Assembly: GCA_027658995.1 (NCBI GenBank)
Contig: JAQDQK010000004.1
Location: 124,001-188,000, forward strand
DNA from: Propionibacteriaceae bacterium AM104-82
GTDB taxonomy: Bacteria; Actinomycetota; Actinomycetes; Propionibacteriales; Propionibacteriaceae
Reading direction: 5' to 3'
Length of the DNA stretch: 64,000 bases
A model generated the notes under the pieces. The model ran no database searches. It had not been told where the DNA came from and saw only the letters and a list, made by a program, of their open reading frames with translations. How positions within the stretch are numbered: position 1 is the first letter of the stretch; every line of letters begins with the position of its first letter. Made by a program: the position numbers and the translations under genes. Positions 45,504 through 54,752 of this stretch are shown one piece after another.

Positions 45504-46400
45504 TCAGGGCTCGACGGTCAGTTCGACGCCCGGCCCGATGGCGAGGTCGTGGCGCACGAAGCCCTCATGCGCGGTGGCATCGGCAGCCGCCAACTGGTCC
45601 GCGGTGCCGATCGCGAAGACCGCTGGCCCCGCGCCGGAGATCGCCGCGGGCACGCCCGCATCGCGGAGCCGGTTCATCAGTTCCCAGGACTCGGGCATCA
45701 GCGAGGCCCGGTAGCTCTGGTGCAGCCTGTCCCCCGTCGCCTTGAGCAGCAGGTCGTGGCGGCGCTCAAGCGCCAGCGGAAGCGCGGCCGACGCGATGGC
45801 CTGCCAGACGGCGTCGTGGCGCGCCACCTCGTCGGGAAGCACCGAGCGCGCCCCGGCCGTCGCGACCTCGAAGTCGGGCACCCACACGCGGGTGCCGAGC
45901 GCGTCGGGGACGGCCAGGTTGACAAGGCGGACGTCGTCGTCGGCGAACCACGCCAGGATCGCGCCGCCCCACACGGCGGCCCCCGCGTTATCGGGGTGCC
46001 CCTCGAGCCGGCTCGAGATGCGCGTCAGTTCGGGGAGATCGAGCGGGACGCCGGGGCGTGCGATGCCCCAGGCCAGCGCAAGGCCCGCGACGATCGCGGC
46101 GGCCGAGGAGCCGAGGCCCCGCGAGTGCGGGATCCGGTTGTGGCAGGTCAGCGCGAGGCCGGGACGCTCGACGCCCCACGCGTCGAGGCCGTGCTGCAGC
46201 GACGAGACAACAAGGTGGCGCGCGTCGAGCGGGACGGCACCCTCGCCCTGGCCGGTGACGGCGACCCGCAGGTCGCCCGGATCGTCCAGGAGTTCCAGTT
46301 CGAGGTCGTCGTACAGGTCGAGCGCGATGCCGATGCAGTCGAACCCGGAGCCGACGTTCGCCGTGGTGGCTGGCACCCGGACGCGGAGCCTCCGCCCCAC
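45504..46400 (-). CDS. thrB: Homoserine kinase
   Basis: 298 aa GHMP kinase. VPATTANVGSGFDCIGIALD (substrate motif, residues 9-28) and the ATP loop SRGLGSSAAAIVAGLALA near residue 91. Phosphorylates homoserine for threonine synthesis. GTG 46400 lies 1 nt beyond the hom stop. Threonine synthase (thrC), which usually sits between hom and thrB in actinobacteria, is absent here. Confidence 0.95.
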   Translation of the reverse strand: MGRRLRVRVPATTANVGSGFDCIGIALDLYDDLELELLDDPGDLRVAVTGQGEGAVPLDARHLVVSSLQHGLDAWGVERPGLALTCHNRIPHSRGLGSSAAAIVAGLALAWGIARPGVPLDLPELTRISSRLEGHPDNAGAAVWGGAILAWFADDDVRLVNLAVPDALGTRVWVPDFEVATAGARSVLPDEVARHDAVWQAIASAALPLALERRHDLLLKATGDRLHQSYRASLMPESWELMNRLRDAGVPAAISGAGPAVFAIGTADQLAAADATAHEGFVRHDLAIGPGVELTVEP

Positions 46401-46401
46401 G

Positions 46402-47706
46402 TCAGAAGCCCTCGACGCGCATCACGCGCACGGTGGACCCGACGAAGTCCGCCTCGTTGAGTTCCTCGATCACCTTGCTGAGGCTGCCCTCGAGCGTCAG
46501 GTGCGTCATCACGCCGAGGCGCGCCGGGAAGCCGTCGGAGGGGCGGCCGTCGTCGGCGTAGCTCTGCTGGACGACGCGCAGCGACACGTTGTGCCTTCCG
46601 AACACCGCGGCGCACTTGGCGAGGATGCCCGGCCGGTCGACCACGTCGAAGCTGACGTAGAACTGGGCCGACGACTCGCCGATCGGGGCGACCGCGCGTC
46701 GCGTGTAGCCGGAGGAGAGGTGCGACGCCGTGCCGCGGGCCCGGTTGCGGGCCACCGTCACCACGTCGCCCATCACAGCAGAGGCCGTCGGGTTGCCGCC
46801 GGCGCCCTGGCCGAGGAACATCAGTTCGCCCGCCTCGCGGGAGTTCACGAAGATGGCGTTGTAGGCGCCCGAGACGCTCGCCAAGGGGTGCTTGTTGGCG
46901 ACCATCGCCGGGTGCACCTTCACGATGATCCGGTCGTCGTCGGTGAGCTTCGCGATCGCGAGAAGCTTGATGGTGCAGCCCATCTGCTCCGCGGCCGCGA
47001 TGTCGGCGGGCGTGACGCCGGTGATGCCCTCGCAGAACACCTCGGCGCTGCGGACCTCGGTGTGGAACGCGAGGCCGGCAAGGATCGCGGCCTTCGCGGC
47101 CGCGTCGTGGCCCTCGATGTCGGCGGTCGGGTCGGCCTCGGCGTAGCCCAGTTCCTGAGCCTCGCGCAGCGCCTCCTCGAAGCTGACCTCGTCGGTGACC
47201 ATCTTGTCGAGGATGAAGTTGGTGGTGCCGTTGACGATGCCCATCACCTCGGCGATCTCGTCGCCGACCAGCGACTCGCGCAGCGGCCGGATGATCGGGA
47301 TCGCGCCAGCGACGGCGGCCTCGTAGTACAGGTCGACGCCCTTGTCGACGGCGGCGCGCGACAGGGAGCCGAGGTCGTCGGCGAGCATCGCCTTGTTGGC
47401 GGTCACGATCGAGGCACCGTTCTCGATGGCCTTGAGGACCAGCCCGCGGGCGGGCTCGATGCCGCCGATCAGTTCGATCACGACGTCGAGGTCGCCGCGG
47501 TTGACGAGGCCCTCCAGGTCGTCGGTGATCAGCGCCGGGTCGATGCCCGGGCGCGGGGTCTCGAGGTTGCGCACCCCGACACCCACCAGTTCGAGGCGGC
47601 GGCCGATCCGCGACTCCAGGGTGGCCGACTCCTGCACCAGGATGCGTGCCACCTGCGAGCCCACGACGCCTGCGCCCAGCAGGGCGACCTTCAGCGGTTT
47701 GGTCAC
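46402..47706 (-). CDS. hom: Homoserine dehydrogenase
   Basis: 434 aa. NAD(P)-binding KVALLGAGVVGSQVARIL (residues 5-22), catalytic region GGIEPARGLVLKAIENG and GYAEADPTADIEGHDAAAKA, and a C-terminal ACT domain (YVSFDVVDRPGILAKCAAVF) for threonine feedback. GTG start overlaps the lysA stop (GTGA). Confidence 0.96.
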   Translation of the reverse strand: MTKPLKVALLGAGVVGSQVARILVQESATLESRIGRRLELVGVGVRNLETPRPGIDPALITDDLEGLVNRGDLDVVIELIGGIEPARGLVLKAIENGASIVTANKAMLADDLGSLSRAAVDKGVDLYYEAAVAGAIPIIRPLRESLVGDEIAEVMGIVNGTTNFILDKMVTDEVSFEEALREAQELGYAEADPTADIEGHDAAAKAAILAGLAFHTEVRSAEVFCEGITGVTPADIAAAEQMGCTIKLLAIAKLTDDDRIIVKVHPAMVANKHPLASVSGAYNAIFVNSREAGELMFLGQGAGGNPTASAVMGDVVTVARNRARGTASHLSSGYTRRAVAPIGESSAQFYVSFDVVDRPGILAKCAAVFGRHNVSLRVVQQSYADDGRPSDGFPARLGVMTHLTLEGSLSKVIEELNEADFVGSTVRVMRVEGF

Positions 47707-49106
47707 TGTCCCACGTCCAATCTCATCAAGTCCTCCAGCGTCTCGCGGCGCAGCATCACGGACGTGTCGCCGTCCTTGGCGCTCACCACAGGAGGCTTCG
47801 GGATCTGATTGTAGTTACTGGCCATGCTCCTGGCGTATGCGCCGGAGCCGGGCACGGCGATCAGGTCGCCGATGGCGACGTCGGAGGGGAGGAAAACGTC
47901 GCGGATCAGGATGTCGCCGCCCTCGCAGTGCTTGCCGACGACGCGGCTCAGCACCGCCTCCGCCGTCGAGGTCCGGTTCGCGACGGCGGCCGAGTACTCG
48001 GCCGCGTACAGCGCGGGGCGGATGTTGTCGCTCATGCCGCCGTCGACGGAGACGTAGACGCGGGAGCGGCCGCCCTCGAGTTCGACGGTCTTGACGGTGC
48101 CGACGCGGTACACGGCGACGCCGGAGGGCCCGCAGATCGCACGGCCGGGTTCGATGCTGAGCTCGGGCCGGTTGAGGCCGAGCGCCCTGCACTCGTGGTC
48201 GACCATCTCCTCGAAGGCCGCGGCCAGTTCGGTGGTCGCACGGGGCGTGTCGGCGGCGGTGTAGGCGATACCGAAGCCGCCGCCCAGGTCCAACTCGGGC
48301 AGTTCGACGCCGGTGGCGGTGCGGAACTGGCTCGCCAGTTTCATGGTGCGCCGGATCGCGACCTCGAAGCCGAGGGTCTCGAAGATCTGGGAGCCGATGT
48401 GGCTGTGGATGCCGCGCAGGTCGAGGTACGGCGACGAGTAGCAGCGCACCAGCGCCGTCAACGCCTGCCCGCCCATGATGCTGAGGCCGAACTTCTGGTC
48501 CTCGTGCGCCGTGGCGATGTACTCGTGCGTGTGCGCCTCGACGCCGGTGGTGACGCGGACGAGCACGTTGGCGCGGTGGCCGCCCTCGGAGCAGGCCCGC
48601 TCGAGGCGCTGAATCTCGTCAAAAGAGTCCACGATGATCCGTCCGACGCCCTGCTCCAGCGCGAAGGCGATCTCCTCGTCGGACTTGTTGTTGCCGTGGA
48701 AGCCGAGCCGGGCGGCGGGCATGCCACCCGCGAGCGCGATCCTCATCTCGCCCATGGTGGTGACGTCGAGGTTGAGTCCCTCCTCCGCGGCCCAACGGGC
48801 GACGGTCCTGGTCAGCAGCGCCTTGCCCGCGTAGTAGATCTCCCAGCCGGGGAAGCCCTCCTTGAAGTCGCGGGCACGCGAGCGGAAGTCGTCCTCGTCG
48901 ATCACATAGGTGGGGGTGCCGTGCTGCTCGGCGACGTCGGTCAGCGCGACGCCGGCCACGACGATCCGCCCGGACTCGTCGCGGTGCGTGCCGCGCGGCC
49001 AGAGCTTCAGGTCCAGTTCGTTCAGGTCGTCGGGCACGCGCAGCCACGTGGGGCCGCCCTGTGCCGCGTCGGCGTGGATCGACCCGGCGATGTGCATGTG
49101 CGTCAT
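47703..49106 (-). CDS. lysA: Diaminopimelate decarboxylase
   Basis: 467 aa PLP enzyme making lysine from meso-diaminopimelate. PLP Lys in YYAGKALLTRTVARW near residue 89; GIHSHIGSQIF, LDLGGGFGIAYTA, EPGRAICGPSG, and the Cys-containing KHCEGGDILIRD near the active site. ATG 49106 (MTHMHIAGSIHAD) is chosen: CAGGCT ends 7 nt upstream, and the long upstream extension of the frame runs through the tRNA-Arg gene. Confidence 0.95.
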   Translation of the reverse strand: MTHMHIAGSIHADAAQGGPTWLRVPDDLNELDLKLWPRGTHRDESGRIVVAGVALTDVAEQHGTPTYVIDEDDFRSRARDFKEGFPGWEIYYAGKALLTRTVARWAAEEGLNLDVTTMGEMRIALAGGMPAARLGFHGNNKSDEEIAFALEQGVGRIIVDSFDEIQRLERACSEGGHRANVLVRVTTGVEAHTHEYIATAHEDQKFGLSIMGGQALTALVRCYSSPYLDLRGIHSHIGSQIFETLGFEVAIRRTMKLASQFRTATGVELPELDLGGGFGIAYTAADTPRATTELAAAFEEMVDHECRALGLNRPELSIEPGRAICGPSGVAVYRVGTVKTVELEGGRSRVYVSVDGGMSDNIRPALYAAEYSAAVANRTSTAEAVLSRVVGKHCEGGDILIRDVFLPSDVAIGDLIAVPGSGAYARSMASNYNQIPKPPVVSAKDGDTSVMLRRETLEDLMRLDVGQ

Positions 49107-49282
49107 GTCGGCAAGCCTGCCAGAGCGCCGCCGATCGGCGCCATCCATGACCGATCTGTCCACGGTGGCGCACGTAGCCCGCGCGGAGCCCGGGTCACCG
49201 TCGCCCGCGGCCGGGTCGCGGTGCGACAGCAGGGTCTGAGGGGTGCTAACCTTGCCGAGGTCGCGCACCAGGGTGCGCGTCG

Positions 49283-49354
49283 GCCCCCGTAGCTCAGGGG
49301 ATAGAGCACCGCCCTCCGGAGGCGGGAGCCGAGGTTCGAATCCTCGCGGGGGCG
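49283..49354 (+). tRNA. tRNA-Arg (anticodon CCG)
   Basis: Complete cloverleaf: acceptor GCCCCCG (49283-49289) with CGGGGGC (49347-49353), discriminator G49354; D stem GCTC/GAGC; anticodon stem CCGCC/GGCGG with loop CTCCGGA (CCG at 49316-49318); T arm CGAGG-TTCGAAT-CCTCG. CCA is not encoded. Decodes CGG. Confidence 0.97.
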
Positions 49355-49387
49355 CCGACCAGCAGTGTCGGAGAATTTCGACCGACG

Positions 49388-50689
49388 ATGAGGAGGCCGA
49401 GGTTGTCACAGGCTGGAACCGCGCCGAAGGCCGGCACCTCCCTGCGCAGCCTCGAAGCTATCGCGTCGCTGATCCTCGTCTTCCTCGTCACCCGGCTCTT
49501 CACCGTCCTCACCCTTCGCCTCGAGTCCGTGAAGTTTGTCATCAACGACATCTCCTACTACGGCGCCAACCTGTACGCCCTCCGCGAGGGCCAACCCGAC
49601 GTGATGGCCGAGTACCCGATCCCAGCGGTATGGATCCTGCAGGCGCTGTACGAACTCTTTGGCGGCTACTACGAGTGGACGCCGTACTTCATGGTCACCT
49701 TCGTGCTGCTCGACGCGTTGGTGGCGATCTCCTTCTACCGGCACGGCAACCCTTGGGGCTGCCTGTTCTGGATCCTGTTCACCGGCGTCCAGGGCGCCGT
49801 CGTGTGGTCGCGATTCGACCTGATCCCCGCCGCTCTGGTGGCGTGGGCCTGCATGCTCGTGATGACGCACCCGAGGATCGCGGGAGGGCTCGTCGGGCTC
49901 GGCGCGGCCATCAAACTGTGGCCCGCGCTGCTGATCGGCCCGATGCTCGCCCCCAACCCGCTGCGCGACAAGACCTCCCGAGGCCGCCTGATCGGCTTCG
50001 TCGTCGTCGGCTTCGGCCTTGCCGCCGCGTCGCTGCTGACGCACGGCTGGTCCCGCTCCGCCTCCCCCATCACCTGGCAGGGCAACCGCGGCCTGCAGGT
50101 CGAGTCGGTGCCCGCGAGCCCCCTGATGTTCCTGCGCACCTTCACCAACCAGCCGCTCTGGGAGACCTATCTCTCGGAGTTCAACGCCATCGAGATCCGC
50201 GGCGAGGCTCCCGGCGTGCAGTTCATGCTGCAGGTCTCGACCGTGCTGACGGCGCTGAGCATCCTGCTCGCGGCCTACCTCAGCTACCGGCTGATCCGGA
50301 ACCTGCGGATCGGCGACGCCCGGCTTCCGCAGGCGATCCTGCTCGCCATCCTGACGATCATCCTTGCGACCATCGTGGTGAACAAGACGCTCTCGCCGCA
50401 GTACATCCTGTGGCTCGGCGGCCCCGTCGCCGCGCTGTACATCCACCAGGGCACTGGGTGGCTGCGCAGGCACGTCAACGTGCTCGCGGTCGCCCTGGTT
50501 CTCGTCGGCGCGTTGACGCAGTTCACCTACCCGTGGGGCACCTACGGGATCATGGGCAACCCGCTCGGATCCGGCCCCGAGACGTCGGTCCTGCTGCTCA
50601 GGAACCTGACGCTCGTGGTGCTGACCGGGTACGCGTTGTATCTGACACTGAGGTCCAGCCGTCGTCGTGGCGACACGGCGTCGGTTTGA
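49388..50689 (+). CDS. GT87 (DUF2029) family membrane mannosyltransferase-like protein
   Basis: 433 aa, about ten membrane helices. Family features: an acidic-loop DISYYGANLYALREGQPDV after the first helix, EYPIPAVWIL, KLWPALLIGPMLAPNP, and NKTLSPQYILWLGGP. The GT87 family uses polyprenyl-phosphate mannose to build wall glycolipids in actinobacteria; the acceptor is unknown here. Two starts are possible: ATG 49388, or in-frame TTG 49403, which has GAGGAGG 6 nt upstream (49390-49396) and may be the better one. Confidence 0.82.
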   Translation: MRRPRLSQAGTAPKAGTSLRSLEAIASLILVFLVTRLFTVLTLRLESVKFVINDISYYGANLYALREGQPDVMAEYPIPAVWILQALYELFGGYYEWTPYFMVTFVLLDALVAISFYRHGNPWGCLFWILFTGVQGAVVWSRFDLIPAALVAWACMLVMTHPRIAGGLVGLGAAIKLWPALLIGPMLAPNPLRDKTSRGRLIGFVVVGFGLAAASLLTHGWSRSASPITWQGNRGLQVESVPASPLMFLRTFTNQPLWETYLSEFNAIEIRGEAPGVQFMLQVSTVLTALSILLAAYLSYRLIRNLRIGDARLPQAILLAILTIILATIVVNKTLSPQYILWLGGPVAALYIHQGTGWLRRHVNVLAVALVLVGALTQFTYPWGTYGIMGNPLGSGPETSVLLLRNLTLVVLTGYALYLTLRSSRRRGDTASV

Positions 50690-50694
50690 TTGGG

Positions 50695-50755
50695 TAAGCT
50701 TCCTTTTCAGCAGCCGCAGGCGCCTGCGGTCGTAGTCCACACAGAGGGGATCGTG
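50695..50755 (+). promoter_or_regulatory. kgd promoter region with perfect palindrome
   Basis: TAAGCT (50695-50700) is a -10 candidate. It is followed by the perfect 16-bp palindrome CCGCAGGCGCCTGCGG (50714-50729) and then ribosome site AGAGGGG just before GTG 50753. The palindrome would lie in the 5' leader, so it could be an operator or an RNA hairpin controlling translation. Confidence 0.5.
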
Positions 50756-53700
50756 GCCACCGCCACAAGGCATATGTCAGCACCTGACTCCATTGACGCA
50801 TTCGGGGCCAACTCCTGGCTGATCGACGAGATGCGGGAGGCCTACGAGGCCGACCCAGAGTCCGTCGATCCGTCCTGGCGAGAGTTCTTCGCCGCAGAGA
50901 AGGCCGACCCTGGCGACCGGACCGAGGCTCAGCCCCGGGTCGCCGCCCAGACCGAGCCGAAGAGGCCCGAGGCCCCCGCGGCCACGACCGAAGCGACCCC
51001 TCCCCCGCAGCCAGCGGCCAAGCCCGCGACCCCCGCGCCCGCGGCGAAGCCGGCAGCGCAGCCCACACCTCAGCCCGAGCCGAAGGCCGAGGAGAAGCCC
51101 GCCAGCAAGCCGCAGGTGGAGCCCGTCCGCAAGGGCGCTGGCGCCCCCGCCAACCCCGGTAGCGGCGCGGGCCTTTCCGCCAACGCGCCGAACCCGTCGC
51201 TGCGCCCCGAGCCGAGCGCCGCCGAGCCCACCTATGTGGTGATGCGCGGCGCCCCGATGCGCACCGCCAAGAACATGGACGCCTCGCTGACGGTGCCCAC
51301 CGCGACCTCGGTGCGTTCGGTCCCCATGAAACTGGTCATCGACCAGCGCACGGTGATCAACAACTTCCTGCGCACCTCCAAGGGCGGCAAGGTCTCGTTC
51401 ACCCACATCGTCGGCTACGCGATGGTGCAGGCCCTCAAGGCGCTCCCCGACATGAACAACGCCTACACGGTGGTCGAGGGCAAGCCGAACCTGGTGCAGA
51501 ACCCGAGCATCAACCTCGGCATCGCCATCGATCTGAAGAAGGGCGACACCCGCCAACTGCTGGTGCCCAACATCAAGGGCTGCGAGAACCTCGACTTCTT
51601 CCAGTTCTGGTCCGCCTACGAGCAGGTGATCGCCAAGGCGCGCGCCGGCGAACTGCAGGTCAGCGACTTCGCGGGCACCACCGCCTCGCTCACCAACCCG
51701 GGCGGCATCGGCACCAACCACTCGGTGCCGCGCCTGATGACCGGCCAGGGCATGATCCTCGGCGTCGGCAACATCGACTACCCGGCCGAGTTCCAGGGCA
51801 TGAGCCCCTCGCGCATCACCGACCTCGCCGTCAGCAAGATCACGACGCTGACCAGCACGTATGACCACCGCGTCATCCAGGGCGCCACGTCGGGCGAGTT
51901 CCTGAAGAAGATGCACTCGCGACTGCTCGGCGAGGAGGGCTTCTACGACAAGATCTTCGAGGCGCTCCGCATCCCCTACGAGCCGCTGCGCTGGTCCCCC
52001 GACATCTCGGCGCACCGCGACCAGCAGGTCTCCAAGACCGCCCGCGTGCTCGAACTGGTCAACGCGTACCGCACCTTCGGCCACCTTGTCGCCGACACCG
52101 ACCCGCTCGAGTACCGGCAGCGCTCGCAGGAGGACCTGCGCCTCGAGAGCCACGGCCTGAGCATCTGGGACCTCGACCGCGAGTTCGCCGTCGGGACCCT
52201 CAGCGGCAACGAGCGCGTCTACCTGACGCTGCGCGAGATCATCTCGATCCTGCAGGACTCCTACACCCGCACCGTCGGCGTCGAGTACATGCACATCGCA
52301 GACATCCGGCAGCGCGAGTGGTTCCAGCAGCGCATGGAGGTCCCGCACCAGCCCCTCACGCACGAGGAGCACATGCACGCGCTCGACAAGCTCAACGAGG
52401 CGGAGGTCTTCGAGACCTTCCTGCAGACGAAGTTCGTCGGCCAGAAGCGGTTCTCGCTCGAGGGCGGCGAGTCGCTGATCGTGCTGCTCGACGAGATCGC
52501 GCAGCAGGCGGCAAACGACTCCCTCGACGAGGTCTGCATCGGCATGCCGCACCGCGGCCGCCTCAACGTGCTCGCCAACATCGTCGGCAAGAAGTACGCG
52601 CAGATCTTCAAGGAGTTCGACGGCGTCCTCGACACCACCGGCACCGGCGACGTGAAGTACCACCTGGGCGCCGAGGGCACCTTCGTGGCGGCGAACGGCG
52701 CCACCATCAAGGCATCCGTGGCGGCGAACCCGTCGCACCTCGAGGCCGTCAACCCGGTGCTGCAGGGCATCACGCGCGCCAAGCAGGACACGCTGAAGGC
52801 CACCGACCACCCGGTGCTCGCCCTCACGCTGCACGGCGACGCGTCCTTCGCAGGCCAGGGCGTCGTGTTCGAGACCCTGCAGATGAGCCAGTTGCGCGGC
52901 TACAAGACCGGCGGCACCATCCACGTGGTCGTCAACAACCAGGTCGGCTTCACCACCGCTCCCACCGAGTCGCGCAGTTCGACCTACTCCACCGACGTCG
53001 CGAAGGCCATCTCGGCCCCCGTGCTGCACGTCAACGGGGACGACCCCGACTCCTGCATCCGGGCGGCGCGCATCGCGTTCGACTACCGGCAGAAGTTCCA
53101 CCGCGACGTCGTCATCGACCTGGTCTGCTACCGCAGGCGTGGTCACAACGAGGGCGACGACCCGAGCTTCACGCAGCCCAACATGTACGACCTGATCGAG
53201 CAGAAGCGCTCGACGCGGCGCCTCTACACCGAGTCGCTGATCGGCCGTGGCGACATCTCGATGTCGGACGCCGAGGACGTCATGAACCGGTTCCGCAGCC
53301 GGCTCGAGAACGTGTTCCGCGAGGTCCGCGACAGCGCTGCGGCAGACGACGACTACACGCGCGTGCCGTACTACCCGACAAAGCCCGACGAGCGTCTCAC
53401 GGAGATCACGCCGGAGATGATGCAGGCCATCGCGAACGTGCACACGCAGTTCCCGGAGGGCTTCACGCCGCACCCGAAGGTCAAGCCCCAGCTTGAGCGC
53501 CGCGCACACGCGATCCTGGAGGGCCCCATCGACTGGGCGACCGCCGAGATCATCGCGTTCGGCTCGCTGCTGATGGAGCGTCGCCCCGTCCGGCTCGCCG
53601 GTCAGGACTCGCGCCGCGGCACCTTCTCGCAGCGCTTCGCCGCCATCGTCGACCGGGTCACCAACGAGGCGTGGGTGCCTCTGAAGCACCTCACCGACGA

Positions 53701-54571
53701 CCAGGCATCCTTCGACGTGTTCGACTCGCTGCTCAGCGAGTACGCCGCCCTCGGCTTCGAGTACGGCTACTCCGTGGCGCGCCCCGACGCGCTGGTGCTG
53801 TGGGAGGCGCAGTTCGGCGACTTCGTCAACGGCGCCCAGACCATCTCGGACGAGTTCGTCGCGGCCGGCAACGCCAAGTGGGGCCAGAAGTCCGGCGTCG
53901 TGCTGCTCCTGCCGCACGGCTACGAGGGCCAGGGCCCCGACCACAGCTCGGCCCGCATCGAGCGGTGGCTGCAGTTGTGCGCCGAGAACGCGCTGGCCGT
54001 GTGCCAGCCGTCGACGCCTGCCAGCTACTTCCACCTGCTGCGCCAGCACGCCTACGTCAACTACCACCGCCCCGTGGTGATCGCGACGCCCAAGTCGATG
54101 CTGCGCAACAAGCTGGCGACCTCCGACCCGAGCGACTTCACCTCGGGCAAGTGGCAGCCCGTGCTCGACGATCCGACCATCGAGGATCCGAGCAAGGTGA
54201 AGCGCCTGGTGCTGTGCTCCGGAAAGGTCCGCTGGGACCTGGTGGCGGCCCGCGAGAAGGCCGGTCACGACGGCAGCGTCGCGATCATCGCCCTCGAACG
54301 GCTGTACCCGCTTCCCGACGAGGAACTGGCAGAGGTGCTGCGCCGCTACGCGCACGTCACCGACGTCCGCTTCGTGCAGGACGAGCCGGAGAACCAGGGC
54401 GCCTGGCCGTTCCTGTCCGCGCACCTGCCCGCCGCCGTCGCCAAGCACTTCCCGGAGTTCAACCTCGACATGCAGTTGGTGGCGCGTCCGTGGTCCTCTG
54501 CCCCATCCGTCGGATCGCTCAAGGTCCACAAGGCCCAGGAGGAAGAACTCCTCGACGCCGCGCTAGGGTGA
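50753..54571 (+). CDS. kgd: Multifunctional 2-oxoglutarate metabolism enzyme (SucA/Kgd)
   Basis: 1272 aa fusion seen only in actinobacteria. Residues 1-40 are the E1-type N-terminal helix (DAFGANSWLIDEMREAYEAD). A Pro/Ala/Lys linker covers about 45-155, an E2 succinyltransferase domain about 165-405 (catalytic His372 in TYDHRVIQGA), and an E1 2-oxoglutarate decarboxylase about 420-1272 (MPHRGRLNVLANI, LHGDASFAGQGVV, RRRGHNEGDDPSF, GQDSRRGTFSQR). No lipoyl domain, as in mycobacterial Kgd. TCA-cycle step from 2-oxoglutarate to succinyl-CoA. Start GTG 50753 has AGAGGGG; ATG 50774 is the alternative. Confidence 0.95.
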   Translation: MATATRHMSAPDSIDAFGANSWLIDEMREAYEADPESVDPSWREFFAAEKADPGDRTEAQPRVAAQTEPKRPEAPAATTEATPPPQPAAKPATPAPAAKPAAQPTPQPEPKAEEKPASKPQVEPVRKGAGAPANPGSGAGLSANAPNPSLRPEPSAAEPTYVVMRGAPMRTAKNMDASLTVPTATSVRSVPMKLVIDQRTVINNFLRTSKGGKVSFTHIVGYAMVQALKALPDMNNAYTVVEGKPNLVQNPSINLGIAIDLKKGDTRQLLVPNIKGCENLDFFQFWSAYEQVIAKARAGELQVSDFAGTTASLTNPGGIGTNHSVPRLMTGQGMILGVGNIDYPAEFQGMSPSRITDLAVSKITTLTSTYDHRVIQGATSGEFLKKMHSRLLGEEGFYDKIFEALRIPYEPLRWSPDISAHRDQQVSKTARVLELVNAYRTFGHLVADTDPLEYRQRSQEDLRLESHGLSIWDLDREFAVGTLSGNERVYLTLREIISILQDSYTRTVGVEYMHIADIRQREWFQQRMEVPHQPLTHEEHMHALDKLNEAEVFETFLQTKFVGQKRFSLEGGESLIVLLDEIAQQAANDSLDEVCIGMPHRGRLNVLANIVGKKYAQIFKEFDGVLDTTGTGDVKYHLGAEGTFVAANGATIKASVAANPSHLEAVNPVLQGITRAKQDTLKATDHPVLALTLHGDASFAGQGVVFETLQMSQLRGYKTGGTIHVVVNNQVGFTTAPTESRSSTYSTDVAKAISAPVLHVNGDDPDSCIRAARIAFDYRQKFHRDVVIDLVCYRRRGHNEGDDPSFTQPNMYDLIEQKRSTRRLYTESLIGRGDISMSDAEDVMNRFRSRLENVFREVRDSAAADDDYTRVPYYPTKPDERLTEITPEMMQAIANVHTQFPEGFTPHPKVKPQLERRAHAILEGPIDWATAEIIAFGSLLMERRPVRLAGQDSRRGTFSQRFAAIVDRVTNEAWVPLKHLTDDQASFDVFDSLLSEYAALGFEYGYSVARPDALVLWEAQFGDFVNGAQTISDEFVAAGNAKWGQKSGVVLLLPHGYEGQGPDHSSARIERWLQLCAENALAVCQPSTPASYFHLLRQHAYVNYHRPVVIATPKSMLRNKLATSDPSDFTSGKWQPVLDDPTIEDPSKVKRLVLCSGKVRWDLVAAREKAGHDGSVAIIALERLYPLPDEELAEVLRRYAHVTDVRFVQDEPENQGAWPFLSAHLPAAVAKHFPEFNLDMQLVARPWSSAPSVGSLKVHKAQEEELLDAALG

Positions 54572-54578
54572 CGCCATG
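54564..54578 (+). promoter_or_regulatory. -10 element for leaderless DUF6104 gene
   Basis: TAGGGT (54564-54569) ends 6 nt before ATG 54576. Its first bases form the kgd stop codon region, so the promoter overlaps the end of kgd. Confidence 0.55.
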
Positions 54579-54752
54579 TATTTCACCGACCGCGGGCTCG
54601 AGGAGCTCGTCGATCGGCGCGGCCACGAGGAGATCACCTTCGAGTGGCTCGCCGATCAGTTGCGCACCTTTGTTGACCTGAACCCGGAGTTCGAGACTCC
54701 GGTCGAGCGGCTGGCCTCCTGGCTGGCCCGGCTCGACGATGAGGAGGACTGA
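54576..54752 (+). CDS. DUF6104-like small protein
   Basis: 58 aa, acidic, helical: it starts MYFTDRGLEELVDRRGHEE and ends in RLASWLARLDDEED. Small proteins of this pattern are conserved in actinobacteria as DUF6104; no function is known to me. ATG 54576 is supported by the -10 spacing. The stop abuts the galK ATG (TGA then ATG), and the GAGGAGGA encoding its last residues is the galK ribosome site, so galK translation is coupled to it. Confidence 0.82.
   Translation: MYFTDRGLEELVDRRGHEEITFEWLADQLRTFVDLNPEFETPVERLASWLARLDDEED

Noticed and set aside
49107..49409. N-terminal extension of the lysA frame
   Set aside because: Would run through the tRNA-Arg gene. A -10 element precedes ATG 49106 at the leaderless spacing.
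50777..54529. 1250-codon minus-strand open frame
   Set aside because: Exactly antisense to kgd; Val/Leu/Arg-rich shadow.
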